A DNA stretch of 64,000 bases from Circinella umbellata (Eukaryota; Mucoromycota; Mucoromycetes; Mucorales; Lichtheimiaceae): NCBI GenBank assembly GCA_025093555.1, contig JAIWNF010000035.1, forward strand, positions 434,001 to 498,000, read 5' to 3'. Under the pieces are notes generated by a model. It saw only the letters and a program-made list of their open reading frames with translations. It searched no databases and was not told the DNA's origin. Positions 31,235-45,194 of the stretch are shown in pieces; position 1 is the first letter of the stretch; each line of letters starts with the position of its first letter. A program made the translations under genes and the position numbers.

Positions 31235-32779
31235 ATGTCCGAAAGTGTCTTTGCCTCCGTTCAAATTGCCCGAAGCACATCTATGTCCTTGGAAGAATAT
31301 CGTAACCGTAAGGTTGCTCTTATTACTGGTAGGTTACAAAAGGAGAGCGCGTTTTCATAATTCTCGGGATGGAAAGAGCATCTATAATATTTCTTTTTTT
31401 GAAATGTCATTCTTCTCGGATGACAGTAAAAAAAGAAAGGATCATTCCATTTTTTTGATTGTTGTCATATTAATGGATAAGGAAACTAAATAACAATAAT
31501 CATATTAGGTGTTACTGGTCAAGACGGTTCCTACTTGACCGAATTTTTGCTTGACAAGGGTTACGAAGTTCATGGTATTATCCGTCGTTCTTCTTCTTTC
31601 AACACTGGTCGTATTGAACATATTTACAAGGATCGACATGATCAAGGTAAGAAGAATATTGAATAGACAGGAAGAGAAAGGAGCAAAAAAAAAGTTGTTG
31701 GAGGGGAAATCAAGAGAAAAAGAAAGCTATATGGATGTTATGAAAAAGGAAGAACGTATGAGAAGACTAACTGGTTTTTTTATGTATATATAAATTTATA
31801 GGTGTCAAGTTCTTCCTTCATTATGGTGATTTGACAGATTCCACATGTTTAGTACACATCATTGCACAAATCCAACCCACCGAAGTGTATAACTTGGCTG
31901 CCCAATCACACGTCAAGGTTTCTTTTGACATGTCTGAGTATACTGGTGATGTTGATGCTTTAGGTACTTTACGTCTTTTGGATGCTATCCGTACCTGCGG
32001 CTTGACCGATCGTGTTCGCTTCTACCAAGCTTCTACCTCTGAATTGTACGGTAAGGTTGTTGAAACCCCACAAAAGGAAACCACTCCATTCTATCCTCGT
32101 TCGCCTTATGGTGTTGCCAAATTGTACGGTTACTGGATCGTCGTCAACTACCGTGAATCTTATAACATGTATGCCTGTAATGGTATCTTGTTCAACCACG
32201 AATCCCCAAGACGTGGTCGTACTTTTGTTACTCGTAAGATTTCCCGTGCTGTTGCAGATATCCATTTGGGCCGTCAAGATTGCTTGTACCTTGGTAATAT
32301 TGATGCCAAGCGTGATTGGGGTCATGCCCGTGATTATGTTGAAGGTATGTGGTTGATGATGCAACAAGACACTCCCGAAGATTTCGTCTTGGCTACTGGT
32401 GAGACCCACACTGTCCGTAGTTATGTTGAAAAGGCCTTTGCTGTTACTGGTCGCAAGATTGTTTGGGAAGGTGAAGGTGTCAATGAAATTGGTAAGGATT
32501 CAGAGACTGGTAAGGTACGTGTACGTATCGATCCCAAGTATTTCCGTCCTGCTGAAGTCGAACTTTTGTTGGGTGATCCTACCAAGGCCAATGAAAAGCT
32601 TGGTTGGAAGCGTAAGGTCTCTTATGATGAACTTGTAACTGAAATGGTTGTTGCTGATATTGAAGGGTAAGTGATTCTGTTATATTATTATTCAGTTATA
32701 TAATTATTTACTAATATCTCTTTTTATTATATTTCAATGATTGTTTTCTAGATCATTGAAGAATGACACATACAACTAA
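31235..32779 (+). CDS. GDP-mannose 4,6-dehydratase
   Basis: Converts GDP-mannose to GDP-4-keto-6-deoxymannose, the first step to GDP-fucose, in the cytosol with bound NADP. Exons 31235-31328, 31509-31646, 31802-32666 and 32752-32779; 374 aa, the usual family length. The Rossmann motif [12 protein letters not shown] is at residues 30-41 and [18 protein letters not shown] follows. The catalytic set is STSELYGKV (about residues 155-163) with Tyr180 and Lys184 in [32 protein letters not shown] and [20 protein letters not shown] are diagnostic of GMD. Mucorales walls contain fucose, so cell-wall mucoran synthesis is the likely role. Codon use is more biased than in its neighbours (many GGT, GTC, AAG), suggesting high expression. 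Confidence 0.96.
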
Positions 32780-33226
32780 AAAGAAAAATCACTATTTATT
32801 TTCCTCTCTCTCTCTCTCTCTCTTTGTCTTTTCTTTCATATACAAAAATATCTCTATATTTATACATATAAGTCATTAACAGAACAAAAACAACCGAAAG
32901 TCATTTATTATATGATTATCTCGAATTTTATCTTCATTAAATAAATAAAATATATCATCTCTTTACATACAAAACGATTTACAAAAGGGCAAATATACTT
33001 TACCGATTCGTCCAATGAAAACGAAGCTGAGTTCGCTGTTTTGATTTTTGCTTTTTGTTGCCCAGCTGCTTTTGCTTGCAGGTTGTTTCTTTCCTTTCTT
33101 TTCATACGCGCTTTTTTTCACACACACAAACCCGTCCTGCAGACTCCATTTAAGAGAAACGGGTACATTTATATAAAGTGTGCTCCTTATATATATTATT
33201 ACCTTTTTGATTGGAACTTGTGAATA
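32780..33226. other. Intergenic region with CT repeat
   Basis: 3' sequence of the dehydratase gene with a CT dinucleotide run at about 32803-32822, and the promoter region of SIN3 with mixed T-rich tracts. No gene is seen. Confidence 0.5.
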
Positions 33227-36200
33227 ATGTCAGGAGAAGCACCGTCGGCACCTTCTACATCGCCACCTCCACCTCCACAACCAGCAGAAAGGTAAATTAT
33301 ATAATTTCCCTGTTTTTATTATTATTATTATTTTTTTTATATTCAGCAACAAAATCCGAATGGGTTTGTTTTTTTAAGGAATAAAAAGAAACGCTAATCT
33401 ATTAATATTACTATTATTATTATTTGTTTATCTTTATTTCTTTATTTTTTTTTGTTACATGAAATCTATAATATAAAGTTCTGTTTCCAATCTAGGAAGA
33501 AAAACAACCACTACTGAAGAAACAATAATAAAAAAGTCAGACGAACCAATGCAATCCGCTAGTAGCGACACCAATCACGTAAACGCCGATGAAACTGATT
33601 CAGTTAAAATAAAAACCGAACCTGACAGCAATGCAAAATCTGATACAGTTTTACAATCGTTACCATCATCACCAGCTCAAACTGTTGCTCCTACATCGAC
33701 TGTCAATAATAATATGACTATTAACTCTAGTAATAATCCTTCAGGGGCAACATTAAACGAGAACCTTACTTCACCTCATTCTCCGAGTCAATCTACTTCA
33801 TCGCCGCGCCATCCGCTCGATAATAATGTACTTTCATCACGAACTGAAAGTCCTGTATCAGAAAGTCCAGTACCACAAGCGCGTCAAACGAATCCACCGC
33901 CTGCTGTACCTTCGTCAACGACTATGGAACCCGCCTCACGACATACCGGAAATGCTACTGCAGCTAGTGTACCTACACTACCTCTAACTTCATCTATTGG
34001 AAACAATAATACTACACCAGCAATTAAAGAGCGATCAAGAAGTCCTATGTCAGTAGATGCTCCTTATCAACAATCGTCATCATCTGTTGTACAACAAACT
34101 ACAATCGTGACAACAGCTGATTCTGGAGCGGTACCCATGACAGAATCAGGAGCAGGAGCAACAACAGCAGCATCAACAGTACAAGAACAAGAACCAATAT
34201 CTGATGTACGATCATCTCCACCACCATCACCTCAACGCACGTCACAACAACAGCAACAACAAGCCAACGGATATCGTCCACTTAATGTGAAAGATGCATT
34301 AACTTATTTAGATCAAGTCAAGATTCAATTTTCCGACCAACCTGAAATCTATAACAAGTTCTTGGATATAATGAAGGATTTTAAAAGCCAAGCGTAAGTA
34401 TCACTTTTCCTTTTTTCTTTTCTGTTGATTTTTTTTTTGTTTATATGGAAGAGACATTAAGATTAAGGTATATTTCCATTTACTAGAATTGACACGCCAG
34501 GTGTAATAGAACGCGTTTCTACACTATTCCGTGGACATCCAACTTTAATATCTGGTTTCAATACGTTTTTACCTCCTGGATATCGAATTGAATGTACTGT
34601 TGATGAGCATGGACGAAATATTATCAAAGTAACAACACCTTCAGGTACAACCACAACTACAGACGGTGAACCATTAAATCTCAATTCAGCAACAAATGAA
34701 GCGCGTTATTATCAGCCTTATACACAACAACAGCAACAACAGCCGGTTCTCACTAGTGGATATGTTGCACGAGAACCAAGCGGATTAGGTATGGCACCTC
34801 ATGTACCAACACCACCTTCAACACAACAACAACCTGTATCTCATCCTTATAACCATCATCATCATAATCAAGCATCCCCTCCTTCAAGTCATGAAGATCC
34901 TAACTCTTCACGAAAAGCACCTGTTGAATTCAATCATGCCATCAATTATGTGAACAAAATCAAGGTAAAGAAGACTGGAGTCTGAAGCAAAGGAGGGAAA
35001 TAGGAGGGAAGTGATAGGGGAACCTAGAGAAAATGAAATGGGCTTACATGTCATATGTTATATTATATAGAATCGATTTTCAGTTGAACCGGACACCTAT
35101 AAGCAATTTTTGGAAATATTGCAAACATATCAAAAAGAACAAAAACCAATTCAAGAAGTATATGCACAAGTTCAAACATTATTCAATGGGGCAAATGATT
35201 TATTAGATGAATTTAAACAATTTTTACCAGAAGCATCAGGTGCTGTTCCAGGTGATATTAATGTTTTCTTTGGTGGAGCTCAAGGTACACATATAAATAA
35301 ACATTATGGGATTATATATGGAAATTTGCTTAAAATGGGTCATATTTAATATTTAATATTTATGTTTATATTCTTCACTTGTAAAAATTTAGGAAAACGT
35401 GGTTCAATGATGGTTCCCAGCCTTTCAACAACCGGTACTCGAAAGAAACGGATGAGTGGAGCTGGTATCACCAAGGTAGTTGTAAAAAAAAAAGAATTGA
35501 ACTACATGTTGAAACTTTTTTCTTATACCTTTTGTTTTTTGTTTATGTGATCCGTATTTTTTTATGGTAGATGTCTAATGTCCGTAGTGGTATGGAAACT
35601 GATGATGATTTGCAACCTTCAAGAGCGACTGTATCTGCTGAAGAAGCCGAATTTTTCGATCGGGTTAAGAAATATATCGCGAACAAAGCAACCTATCGAG
35701 CCTTCTTGAAGCTCTTAAATCTTTTTAGTCAACAAATCCTTGATCAAAATCTTTTAGTTGCACGCGTGGAAAGTTTTATTGGTGGTAATCGTGAATTATT
35801 TGATTGGTTCAAGACACTTGTTGGATACGATACCAAAGAAGGATTTTTAGATAATGAACCGCAATCAAAAGAAAAGTTATATTTGACACACTGTGCGTCT
35901 TGTGGTCCAAGTTATCGACGTGTGCCCAAAGAGGTAAAAATATATGATCATATCCGGGAGAGAACTTGTTTTTTCCTTTTGGATGGGAAAATTAAAATGA
36001 CTTTATTATTATTATTTTTCTTTTGTATAGTGGCAAGAACAAACATGTTCTGGACGTGATACTCTTTGTAGTGAAGTTTTAAATGATGAATATATATCAC
36101 ATCCACGTTGGGCAAGTGAAGATAGTGAATTTGTCGCGTCTAAAAAGAATCATTTTGAAGAAGCATTACACCGTGTTGAAGAAGAAAGGTAAAGTAAAAT

Positions 36201-39170
36201 AAAATGTCAAAGAAATAGGTGACGGGGATTTGAAAGGGGAAGGCAGTATTTTGGGTTATTATACTTAATTCTTATCTTTGTATTTTAGATATGATTATGA
36301 CCTGAGCATTGAAGCCAATCTTAATACCATCGCACTTCTTGAACCTGTTTCGAAAAAAATCTCAGTTATGAGTCTTGAAGAGAAGGCAACATTCTGTTTA
36401 CCACCAGGTCTAGGGGGTCCGTCTAAAGCTATCTATCAACACATTATCAAAAAAATATATGGTCCGGAACGAGGTGTCGAGATAATCGAACTTGTACATG
36501 ATAATCCTATTGCAACAGTGCCAATCCTACTCAAGCGTTTAAAACAAAAGGATGATGAATGGAAACGTGCACAGGTATATTAACTTGAATTCAAAATCAT
36601 ATACTAGCTTGTTTATTAATAATTGCCATCGTTACTAATTTTTGATATATCTATTTATTTACTAGCGCGAATGGAATAAAATATGGCGTGAGGTGGAATC
36701 TCAGAATTACTATAAAGCATTGGATTATCAAGGTGTTACATTCAAGAGTAGTGATAAGAAAGCCATGGGTACCAAAGCGCTTTTGAGTGAAATTGAAAAT
36801 ATCCGAAGTTTGCAACCTGAAAAACGTCTCTTTTTGAAAGGACGACCCATGGTTGTACCTGATGGTGGGAGTCGTTTACCTCCTCAATTTTCTTTTTCAT
36901 TTAAAGATCAACCTACGTTCAAAGATGTGACACGTTTAATCTTATCTTTCTTGGAGCATCAGGATATATACAGTCAAGAAGAGTGTGATGGATTACGGTC
37001 TGTCTTGGAAACCTTTGTACCAGCCATGTTTGATGTATTAGATATTTCACCAAGTACTGACTTACCCAAAGGACGTGGTCAAGAGGATAGGGATGAAGAC
37101 GATGTTATGGCCGAAGCAGATGACGAAGGAGGAGATGACGATCGTGCTGCACCATCTTCCTATGATTCAGATGGTGATGTTAATATGGGTGAAGCTGGCT
37201 CAGGGCATCGTTCAACAACAGCACGATCAGTCAATAACGATAATAATACTGATAAACAAGAATCTCGACCTGATACAGCTGCTGGACAGTCCTCAAATGA
37301 TACTCAACAATGTCCAGAAGAACCAAGTGGTTCTGTTGGAGGAGGTCCATCACCTCCACCCGAAGAACCAATAGATAATGATCCATTAGATGAAGGCAAA
37401 CCTAAACCACCAGTTATTACATTCTTTGGAAATGATACATTTTATTGCTTTGTCCGTCTATTCCAAGTAAGTACATTATCCCGATATCATTATTAAATTA
37501 CTACTACTTATACGAGTTCTCACCAATTGACTAACGATATATGATTTTATTTATTAAAAAATTAGCTGGTCTATACCCGCCTTCAAAAAATGAAGTTAGC
37601 AGACATTGCATATCGCAAAAACCCAGAAACGACGAAAAAAGCAAATAAAGCGGCTCTTGATCTAGAAGCAGATAAAATTACTATTCATGGTAAGTATTGT
37701 TACATTTAATGGGGGGAGGGGTAAAATTGAATGAAATAATAATAATGCTTATTTATTACTATCACTATTTGTTTTATTTTGGAAATAGATGTTGAAATGG
37801 ATTTCAGTCATGGTTATTATTATGCATTATTGGATCTTATTGATCTCTTTTTTGACGGAGCTGTCAATCAAGCTACATTTGAAGAATGCTCTCGGTATAT
37901 CTTTGGCTCGAAGGCATATATTATGTTCACCATTGATAAACTCATTTTACTTTTAACTCGTCATGTAAGTTTAATTAGCTAGGAGTATTATTATTATTAT
38001 TATTATTTCAAGGTAAAGAAATTGTTTGTTAATTATATATATATATAGATGCATCATATCATGACAGATGTACGATCAAGGCAATTAGTCGAGCTTTTCC
38101 GAACTTATAGAAACCTTGAACATCCACCTGATGCTCAACAACTTGCAACATATAAAGTACGAGCGGAGCAAGATGTCATCGGTATCGATCAAAATGTTTA
38201 TGGCATTGTTTTTGTAAGTTGGGGGGGGGTTAAATAAAAGAAACAGGGAGAAAGAGAGAATAGCCATATATCGGATATAAGTTATTCTTGTATACTTAAA
38301 TTATTATTATTTTTTGCTTATCAACTTTCCAGGATACTGGTACACGGATATTATCTATCCAATTACTTGATCAAGAAGATTATCCATTAGAAACTGATGC
38401 ACGAATTGCATACAACGATTATATTACAGAGTTTGCTGATTTCAACGTACCAACCAGAGGAATACAAGAACAAGAACTCAAACGACAATTTTTAAAACGG
38501 TAAAGAAAAAAAGATTTAAAACGAAGGAAATAAAAATACTAATCGAAACAAACCATATCTATCGAAATTTAGAAATATAACTGGAAAACGTAAACGTGAA
38601 GATAACGAAGATGCATATGTTTATCCGGGGATGCAATATAAGATTAGCAAAGAATCATATCACATGTTTTATATTATTGACACAGAAGATACATTCATAC
38701 GGAAACGAAGGACAGTCTGTCAACAGCAAGAATCGACAAGTTCATCAACAAAAAAAGATTCTAAATGGCATAGTTGGCTTGAATCTGACAAGGGTTGGAG
38801 TCGTAATGTAGAAAGTAAAGAAATGGCAGAAAAAGAAGCTAAAGCGCTTTTTTCAGGAGTAAAAGAGAATGAAGATGATAGTGCTACTAAAGAAAAAGGT
38901 CATAAACAAGCAAAAAATGATCCTGAAAAGGATGGTCAAGTATCATCCGCAACAAATATTACATCAACACAACCACCACCATCAGCATCTACATCTACAT
39001 CTACCGAAACTACTTCCAATATTGAAGTACCCCCACAACAACAGGAATCCGAATCGAAACAAATGGTAAAAGATCCTACAACCGACACTAATAAACCTAA
39101 AACCCCACCACCACCGCCATCATCATCATTATCATCACAGATGGATATTAGCAACAACAATTCCCAATAA
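33227..39170 (+). CDS. SIN3: SIN3 corepressor scaffold
   Basis: Nuclear scaffold of the Rpd3/HDAC deacetylase complex. Fourteen exons: 33227-33291, 33500-34393, 34487-34964, 35071-35284, 35393-35475, 35571-35933, 36031-36188, 36289-36574, 36666-37466, 37566-37689, 37789-37964, 38049-38213, 38333-38499 and 38573-39170; 1523 aa. PAH1 at about 281-350 ([20 protein letters not shown]), PAH2 at about 465-535 ([20 protein letters not shown]) and PAH3 at about 602-670 ([20 protein letters not shown]). Then comes the HDAC-interacting domain ([40 protein letters not shown]), a variable acidic linker, and the Sin3 C-terminal domain. The N-terminus is Ser/Pro/Thr/Gln-rich. The second exon start (acceptor after ctaggaag) is the least sure junction: the nearer acceptor breaks frame. 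Confidence 0.94.
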
Positions 39171-39364
39171 GAAAAAATAAAAGGAACTGATTTTTTTTTG
39201 AGAATTAAATTTGTTGTGTGTGAATACAAGTACAATGAAAAAAGAAATAATACAATAAAAAAATATTTACAAAACTTTAACGTATAAACAATTCAACATT
39301 ATCTATTATTTGCATAAAACAAATAAGAATGTCTATTTTTTTTTAAATAAAAAAGTGGGGGAAA

Positions 39365-40087
39365 TCATGTCATTTGAACAGTACTCATATCTGGTACAGC
39401 ACCATGATCTACCAATATTGTGACCATATCCCACAAATCTTCTTGTACACAAAGTTTAAGTGTTTCGCTATCGGGTTTGAGGCCAAGGTTATCCAAAAAA
39501 TATAAGACCATTTCTTTGTTATTACGTCTAGCTGATGCGCGTAGCGCAAAGTTATTATTAAAAGTAGCATCAGCACCGAACGATACTAATGTTTTAACCA
39601 TATCCAAATAACCCAATTGAGCAGATTTGATAAGGGGGTATCCTTTGGGTTTATGAGGAGATGCACCACGTTCTAATAGTTGGTGTGCAAGTGTGTGAGT
39701 TGCCACGGTTCCCCATAAGCGTGCTGGTATCATTTGGTTGTCAAGACGAATTTTCGTACTAATATCGCTGTTACCATGACATTGTTGTTGTTGTTGCTGT
39801 TTCTGGTCAAATTTTTCCAATAAAGATATTGAAAAAAATCGATACTTTAGTCCTTCTTGAACTGCTTTTATAATATTACCATGAGTTTTATGTAGTAACC
39901 AGTCCACTTTTGTATGGTCTGAACAATGCTGAAGCTGAGGACAAACAAGTGTTAATTGTGCATTAGATGATAGTATAAAGATTTCAGACACTAGCTCAAA
40001 AGGCAATAAGTTAATTCGAAATGGTTTGGTTGATAATGATGGTGATAGTTTAAGTCGTTTTGTAGGTCGCGCATGTTTGTGGGGCAT
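39365..40087 (-). CDS. Small ankyrin-repeat protein with F-box-like N-terminus
   Basis: Intronless, 240 aa from the ATG at 40087. The segment INLLPFELVSEIFILSSNAQ at about residues 27-46 resembles the start of an F-box, followed by LTLVCPQLQHCS. Residues about 125-235 hold three to four ankyrin-like repeats (LAHQLLERGASPHKPKGYPL, AQLGYLDMVKTLVSFGADAT, RNNKEMVLYFLDNLGLKPDS, DLWDMVTILVDHGAVPD). This suggests an SCF adaptor or simple protein-binding protein of a type expanded in Mucoromycota; the partner is unknown. A Gln run lies at about residue 97. It converges on SIN3 (194 bp between stops) and is divergent from EMG1. Confidence 0.75.
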   Translation of the reverse strand: MPHKHARPTKRLKLSPSLSTKPFRINLLPFELVSEIFILSSNAQLTLVCPQLQHCSDHTKVDWLLHKTHGNIIKAVQEGLKYRFFSISLLEKFDQKQQQQQQCHGNSDISTKIRLDNQMIPARLWGTVATHTLAHQLLERGASPHKPKGYPLIKSAQLGYLDMVKTLVSFGADATFNNNFALRASARRNNKEMVLYFLDNLGLKPDSETLKLCVQEDLWDMVTILVDHGAVPDMSTVQMT

Positions 40088-40247
40088 CAAAAAGAATAAA
40101 AAGAAAGAATGGGCTTAAAAGAAGCTTGCACGATTAGTGGCTTTTATGGTTTATGCGTTTTTATAAAAAAAAAAATTCGGATTTCCATTTCAGGCGCTTT
40201 TTTTTTTCGAATAACTTTTTTTTCTTTATTATTCTTTTTAAGCAATC
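40088..40247. promoter_or_regulatory. Bidirectional promoter between ankyrin gene and EMG1
   Basis: 160 bp between divergent start codons. It contains an A-run near 40165 and T-runs near 40200 and 40216, which could exclude nucleosomes. No specific binding site is identified. Confidence 0.45.
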
Positions 40248-41316
40248 ATGGCGGATCCAACAACAACCAATAATAAACGTAACAATACCAATGACGATTC
40301 TAATAAAGATAACCAAGCCAAGCGTATCAAAGTTGGTGATACTCGAAAAAATACCGATGTCTTCATGGTACCCCAGGCACCCAAGATCCCAAAGACACAA
40401 ATTGAAAAAGAAAATTCACGTCGTTTGATTGTTGTTCTTGAGCAAGCAACTCTTGAAACACTTAAAATTGGCAAGAATAAAGAAGGAAACTATCAATTAC
40501 TCAATGTCGACGATCATTTACATATCTTAAAAAAGAATAATCGTGAAACTTATGAAGCAAGGCCCGATATTTTACATCAGGTAATATATATATAAGTAGT
40601 ATGAGGATCATATATATATATATTTCTTCAACCAACTAATATATATATATCATATAGTGTCTCTTAACCTTGTTGGATAGTCCTATTAACAAGGCAGGTT
40701 TATTACAAGTTTATATTCATACCCAAAAGAATGTGTTGATCGAAGTCAATCCACATATCAGAATTCCCAGAACATTTAAACGATTTGCTGGTTTGATGGG
40801 TAAGTGTTTTTTTTTGTAAACGTTGATCAATATATATATATATTGATATTTGATTAGATAAGAACTGGGATGCTCATAAAGATATAATTATGTATATATA
40901 GTTCAATTGTTGCATAAATTGAGTATTCGAGCTGTGAATGGAAATGAAAAGTTATTACGAGTTATTGAAAATCCTATCGAGAAATATCTTCCTACCAACT
41001 GTCATAAAATTGGTAAGATTCTTTACTCTTTTTAGGTTTTTAGTTCTTTAAAGTAAAATAATACTAAATTATGTTGTTTTGGGGGGGCTTAGCACTTTCA
41101 TGGGATGCACCATCGGTTCGATTATCAGAATATGTACAAACCATTCCAGAAGATAAAAATATCGTAGTTGCTGTGGGTGCTATGGCACATGGTACTGATG
41201 ACTTTGCAGATTCTTATGTTGATGACAAGATTAGTGTATCAGAATATTCATTATCAGCATCTGTTGCATGTGGTAAACTTGCTGGTGCAGTTGAAGATTT
41301 ATGGGGTATTCTTTAA
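40248..41316 (+). CDS. EMG1: Ribosome biogenesis protein EMG1/NEP1, 18S rRNA pseudouridine N1-methyltransferase
   Basis: Nucleolar SPOUT-class enzyme that methylates the hypermodified pseudouridine of 18S rRNA and is needed for small-subunit assembly. Exons 40248-40580, 40658-40799, 40902-41012 and 41093-41316; 269 aa. Conserved blocks in order: [129 protein letters not shown] and [17 protein letters not shown]. The last two are the SAM-binding knot region. The N-terminal 40 residues are a charged extension with a possible nuclear signal (QAKRIKV). Confidence 0.96.
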
Positions 41317-42356
41317 TCAAAAAATTCAATACTAGCATCTTTTTTTTTCTTCATTCATTTTGTGTATATATTTATATTAAAGAAAAAATAGCATATTGAA
41401 ATAATAATAATAATGTTGATAATGTTGGTCATATCGTTATAATTGTTTATAAATAGAGATGATGAATATAATATCAGTATATAGCGTGTGGAGTTGGATA
41501 GATATATTTACAGTGATACGAAACGAAAGTTTTATTGCATATGATCTATTCAATAGTTCTTGCTATATATTAGAGTTGATGGTGTAGCGTAAATGAATTG
41601 TATTTAATATGTTTTATTGCAAGAAAAAAGCTTAGAGCTGTAGAGACATCCCGCCGGACCATGTGGCATTATCACTCTCCATATATTTTCTTGGTGACAC
41701 CAAATGGAACGTGCATTTACAAAACAAGTAACCCCGCTTTCACACAACTGAATTTAAGAAAAATACAGATCAAATGATTTCTGTAATACCATAGCATCCA
41801 AAGGCTGTGGTCCATATAATAAAAAATAAGGATCCAAATAAGTGCTATAAATTTTATTTGATAGCCTTTTCTAAACTATAAGAAACAAAATAATATTGAG
41901 TTTCTCAAGTATTTAATGGTAACGGATGTTCATTGATGTTATAGGTATTGTTGCGTTGCAATGAATCATATTTCAAAAAATGAAACATAATAAAGCTTCA
42001 ATATCAACACTAGTTTTAAGTTTAATTTTGCCAAGTGAAACTTTCACATAATTGAATTAAGAAGAGAGGAGTGTTCTTGTGGAATTTTGCTCATTTGTAT
42101 TAGATGAATATAAGATATTTGGGATGGGTGGGATGAAAGCGATGATTTGTAATTTTATTAATAATACTGTAGATACGAACGATAATCTTAGAATTGAATG
42201 AGATAGAAACGGGGAAGAAACCCACTTACCATTAACTACCAAAAGTAGTTTTACAATACTTAATCAACTATAAATTCTGGTAACTTTTCTTTTTATTTTT
42301 CTCAATGGGAACACAAGAAAAAGATTTTTATTAACTAGCAATTGTTATAAATATAG
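41317..42356. other. Intergenic region
   Basis: EMG1 3' region and about 0.8 kb of AT-rich DNA before a decayed family copy. A short more GC-rich patch (cccgccggaccatgtggcat) lies near 41650 but encodes nothing readable. Earlier exons of the family copy were sought here and not found. Confidence 0.4.
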
Positions 42357-43216
42357 AAAACGCTGGATGATACGTATGTGGGAAGAAGAAACTAAACACC
42401 ACTTTCGTCCTATCCGTCAACCGTTGATGCATTGGGTACATACTTTCTGTCACCCGTTGTATTTTGACATATTATTACAGAGTGTTCACAAAAAATATAA
42501 AACAGAAGCCGACCTCTTGAATAGGATTTGGACACTTATTGACTGTTGCTTTGATGAAGGAGAATTACTTGCTATATGATGAGAGTGTTCTTATTGGTAT
42601 TATTATATATTTCAAATATTAATCAACGACTTGCTCGACTTATTCGTCCTTCATATATTTAATTTTTACGTACATAGTGGCGAACCTAATCAAGCATTGC
42701 ATGATGTAAGACCATTGTCACAATCCAAAACCAACCTTCTCTTTCTTCCCTACCAATTTTATGGACTATAGTACATGTGAAGCTGGAAAAAAAGCAAATG
42801 TGAAATTCTTAAAGACTTTGAATGGCATGCTTTATATTTTATCAACAGAATGTCTGACTCGTTTAAAGGACTTGAAAATGTATGGTTTATCAATAAGTGG
42901 TAAGCTTTTTTTTATGTATAATTATTATTTTTCGAATTGGATAACATATACATTATGTATGTATAAAACAATGCCAAAAGGGTGGCTATTGATATTCATG
43001 GTGATTTAATTATAGGCTTAAATATGTTGCTTGTAGTGATAGATTCACAAAAGGGTATATAACACGTGTTTGTCGTCCAGAAAAATTTTACAAATAGCTT
43101 TAAGTATGAAGTTGCCAGTGAAAGAAGCAAACGAGGTGATAGATAGTACCCCTAAAAATATAACATTTGGGTCGCGTCAAAGAATGACCTTTCGACGTGC
43201 GGGATACGGCATTTAA
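42357..43216 (+). pseudogene. Multicopy PD-(D/E)XK-like family, copy 2, 3' fragment
   Basis: Corresponds to the C-terminal half of the gene at 12840-15186. Readable parts: EADLLNRIWTLIDCCFDEG before a stop (copy 1 has SEMDFVNRVWTMLDKVFDD); after an intron-like gap, SGEPNQALHDVRPL; then, in another frame, CEAGKKANVKFLKTLNGMLY with the E-x-G-K signature and LKDLKMYGLSISG. A plausible intron from 42900 to about 43016 leads to LNMLLVVIDSQK, then a frameshift to GYITRVCRPEKFYK. The N-terminal exons are missing. Several frame breaks make it non-functional. Confidence 0.65.
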
Positions 43217-45194
43217 ATCACACACAAAAAAAAAAAAAAGACAGAGCATTGAACTTGAAACCAAAAACAAACAATAACAATAACAACAGTAACTTGATGT
43301 GATCTCTTTTTCAGCTAAACAGTTTCCACCATTTGACAGTTACTTGTTAGACAACGCATACTACATTCAAGTAGATTCTTGACCTGCCACCGTCAACATT
43401 TTAAACTTATTTTATCAGAAACACGATATTTTAATCAAAATCATCTTATCTTTTTACTGTATGTACACTTTGATTATCTTATTGTGGTACTCTTAGTGTT
43501 TATTTCCTTCTTAATACAAAATAGTAGTTATTGTAGTAATGAAATAAAACACATACACACACGCCATTATATTTTACTCCAATTTTTTTCTCTACTTTTT
43601 GTAAATAACATTTTGTTTATTCTTCTCTTCTTACCAACAAAACCCTGTTTTTTTCAAATAGTAATTAAATATGTATAATTAAAGGGAGGGCGGAAGGATA
43701 AGTCAGCCTCCATTTTTTTTATATATAAAAAGGAATCTAACGATTTTTAGTAATATCCATCCGATGTTTGGGTGAGCGTGTGCTTTTTTATTTTTTTGAC
43801 CCACGATCGTTTATCCATTTAAAGATTATGTTACACAATGGAATTTTTTCTTTGTGGAACCCTATTATAACAATACAACACACATTTTAGACAACCTTTT
43901 TATAACATAAAACTGTTGTATTACACCGCCAAAAAGAGATCATGTTAACAATAAATGGAATCTAAACTGTCAATATGTATAAATGATCTTTATATTTTTT
44001 TAATAAAAATATAATATTGTCAATGTTATTAGGAGAAGAAGAAGAAGAAGAAGAAGAAGAAAGGAGGGTTTTGTTATTGGTTAAATTGTATAATTATGCA
44101 TAATAAAACTGTATAGTGCTTAATTAAGCATAATATATAATAGTTAAATAAAGTGAGCTTTACTTTCTTTATATTTCCTTGCCTAATTTTGTTATTGAGG
44201 GATAGGGGAGAAAGGGGTAAGAGGAAGAAAAAGGGGAAGAGAGAGTTTAAGCAAGAAGAAGTTGATCACCTGAATAATGAAAGTTATGATTAAAAAAGAT
44301 CTTCCTCCTTTTATATAAATATAATAGAATAGTCAATTAAATGTCAAGATCGCATACGTATTATAATACTGGTTACTATTATCTGAACTGAATAAAGTTT
44401 ATTCCTTTTATTTCAAGATCGTCAAAATCATGAAATGACATAAAGATACACTAAAAAAAAACAAGTCAAGGGCAAGAGCAAATCGATATAAAAAAAAAGA
44501 ATTCATTATTTCCTTACATGTTTGAAAGGGAAAAAAAGATGAATTGGGGTTACCATCATGAATCAAAAAAAAAAAAAAAAAAAAGCTCGGGGCACCCTTT
44601 GGAAAATTTTAAGGTTTCTTCTTCTTTATGGTATTCGCACACACACACATAAGATAATATAAACCGTGGAGAAAGAAAGGGGAGTTGAAAAAGAGGAAGA
44701 GGAAAGGGGGGGGGGTTATATATATAATATATATAGTTTAAGTTCACATAGATTATTGAAAGAGGAATAGTTTTTTGGATGAAAAGGATTGTAATTGTGT
44801 TATGTATGAGGCCCGTTCTTTAATCGCTTATTGAATTTCCGCCTTTTTCTTTTTTTGCCCTGTTTTTTTTTTCTCTTTAAACTCTTTTCTTTTCTTTTAT
44901 ATAACCTTTTTCTTGTTTCTATTCCCTCTGATACAAGTCTATTATAACTCAAACGTATATATAATAAACAGTATCTACATGTGTAGTTAGTCTTTATTCA
45001 ATTTAACATAAAGAAATCCTTTTTTTAAATCAATTTTTCGATAATTTTTTTTATATCTCCCCCCTTTTCCATATTTTTATATTCTTATTAACTGATTCTT
45101 AAATATTAACTCTTTATTATAACTTTGACTCCACTTTTTTCTATCTTCTTTAACACACCCAATAACAATAACAAATACCTCATTCCCCTTCCTC
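43217..45194. other. Gene-free region with simple repeats
   Basis: About 2 kb. A GAA run lies near 44034-44061, A-runs near 44565-44583, and CA and TA runs near 44638 and 44718. A long hydrophobic reading at 43379-43678 is AT-composition noise. The last 300 bases are pyrimidine-rich, probably the promoter and leader of the Sds3-like gene. Confidence 0.5.

Noticed and set aside
31500..32700. Horizontal transfer of the dehydratase gene because of its different codon use
   Set aside because: It has typical GT-AG introns in fungal style, and the bias (GGT, GTC, AAG) is that of highly expressed fungal genes.
43379..43678. 99-codon hydrophobic ORF as a membrane protein
   Set aside because: Composition is that of random AT-rich DNA, with no conserved motifs, no splice partners and no start context.
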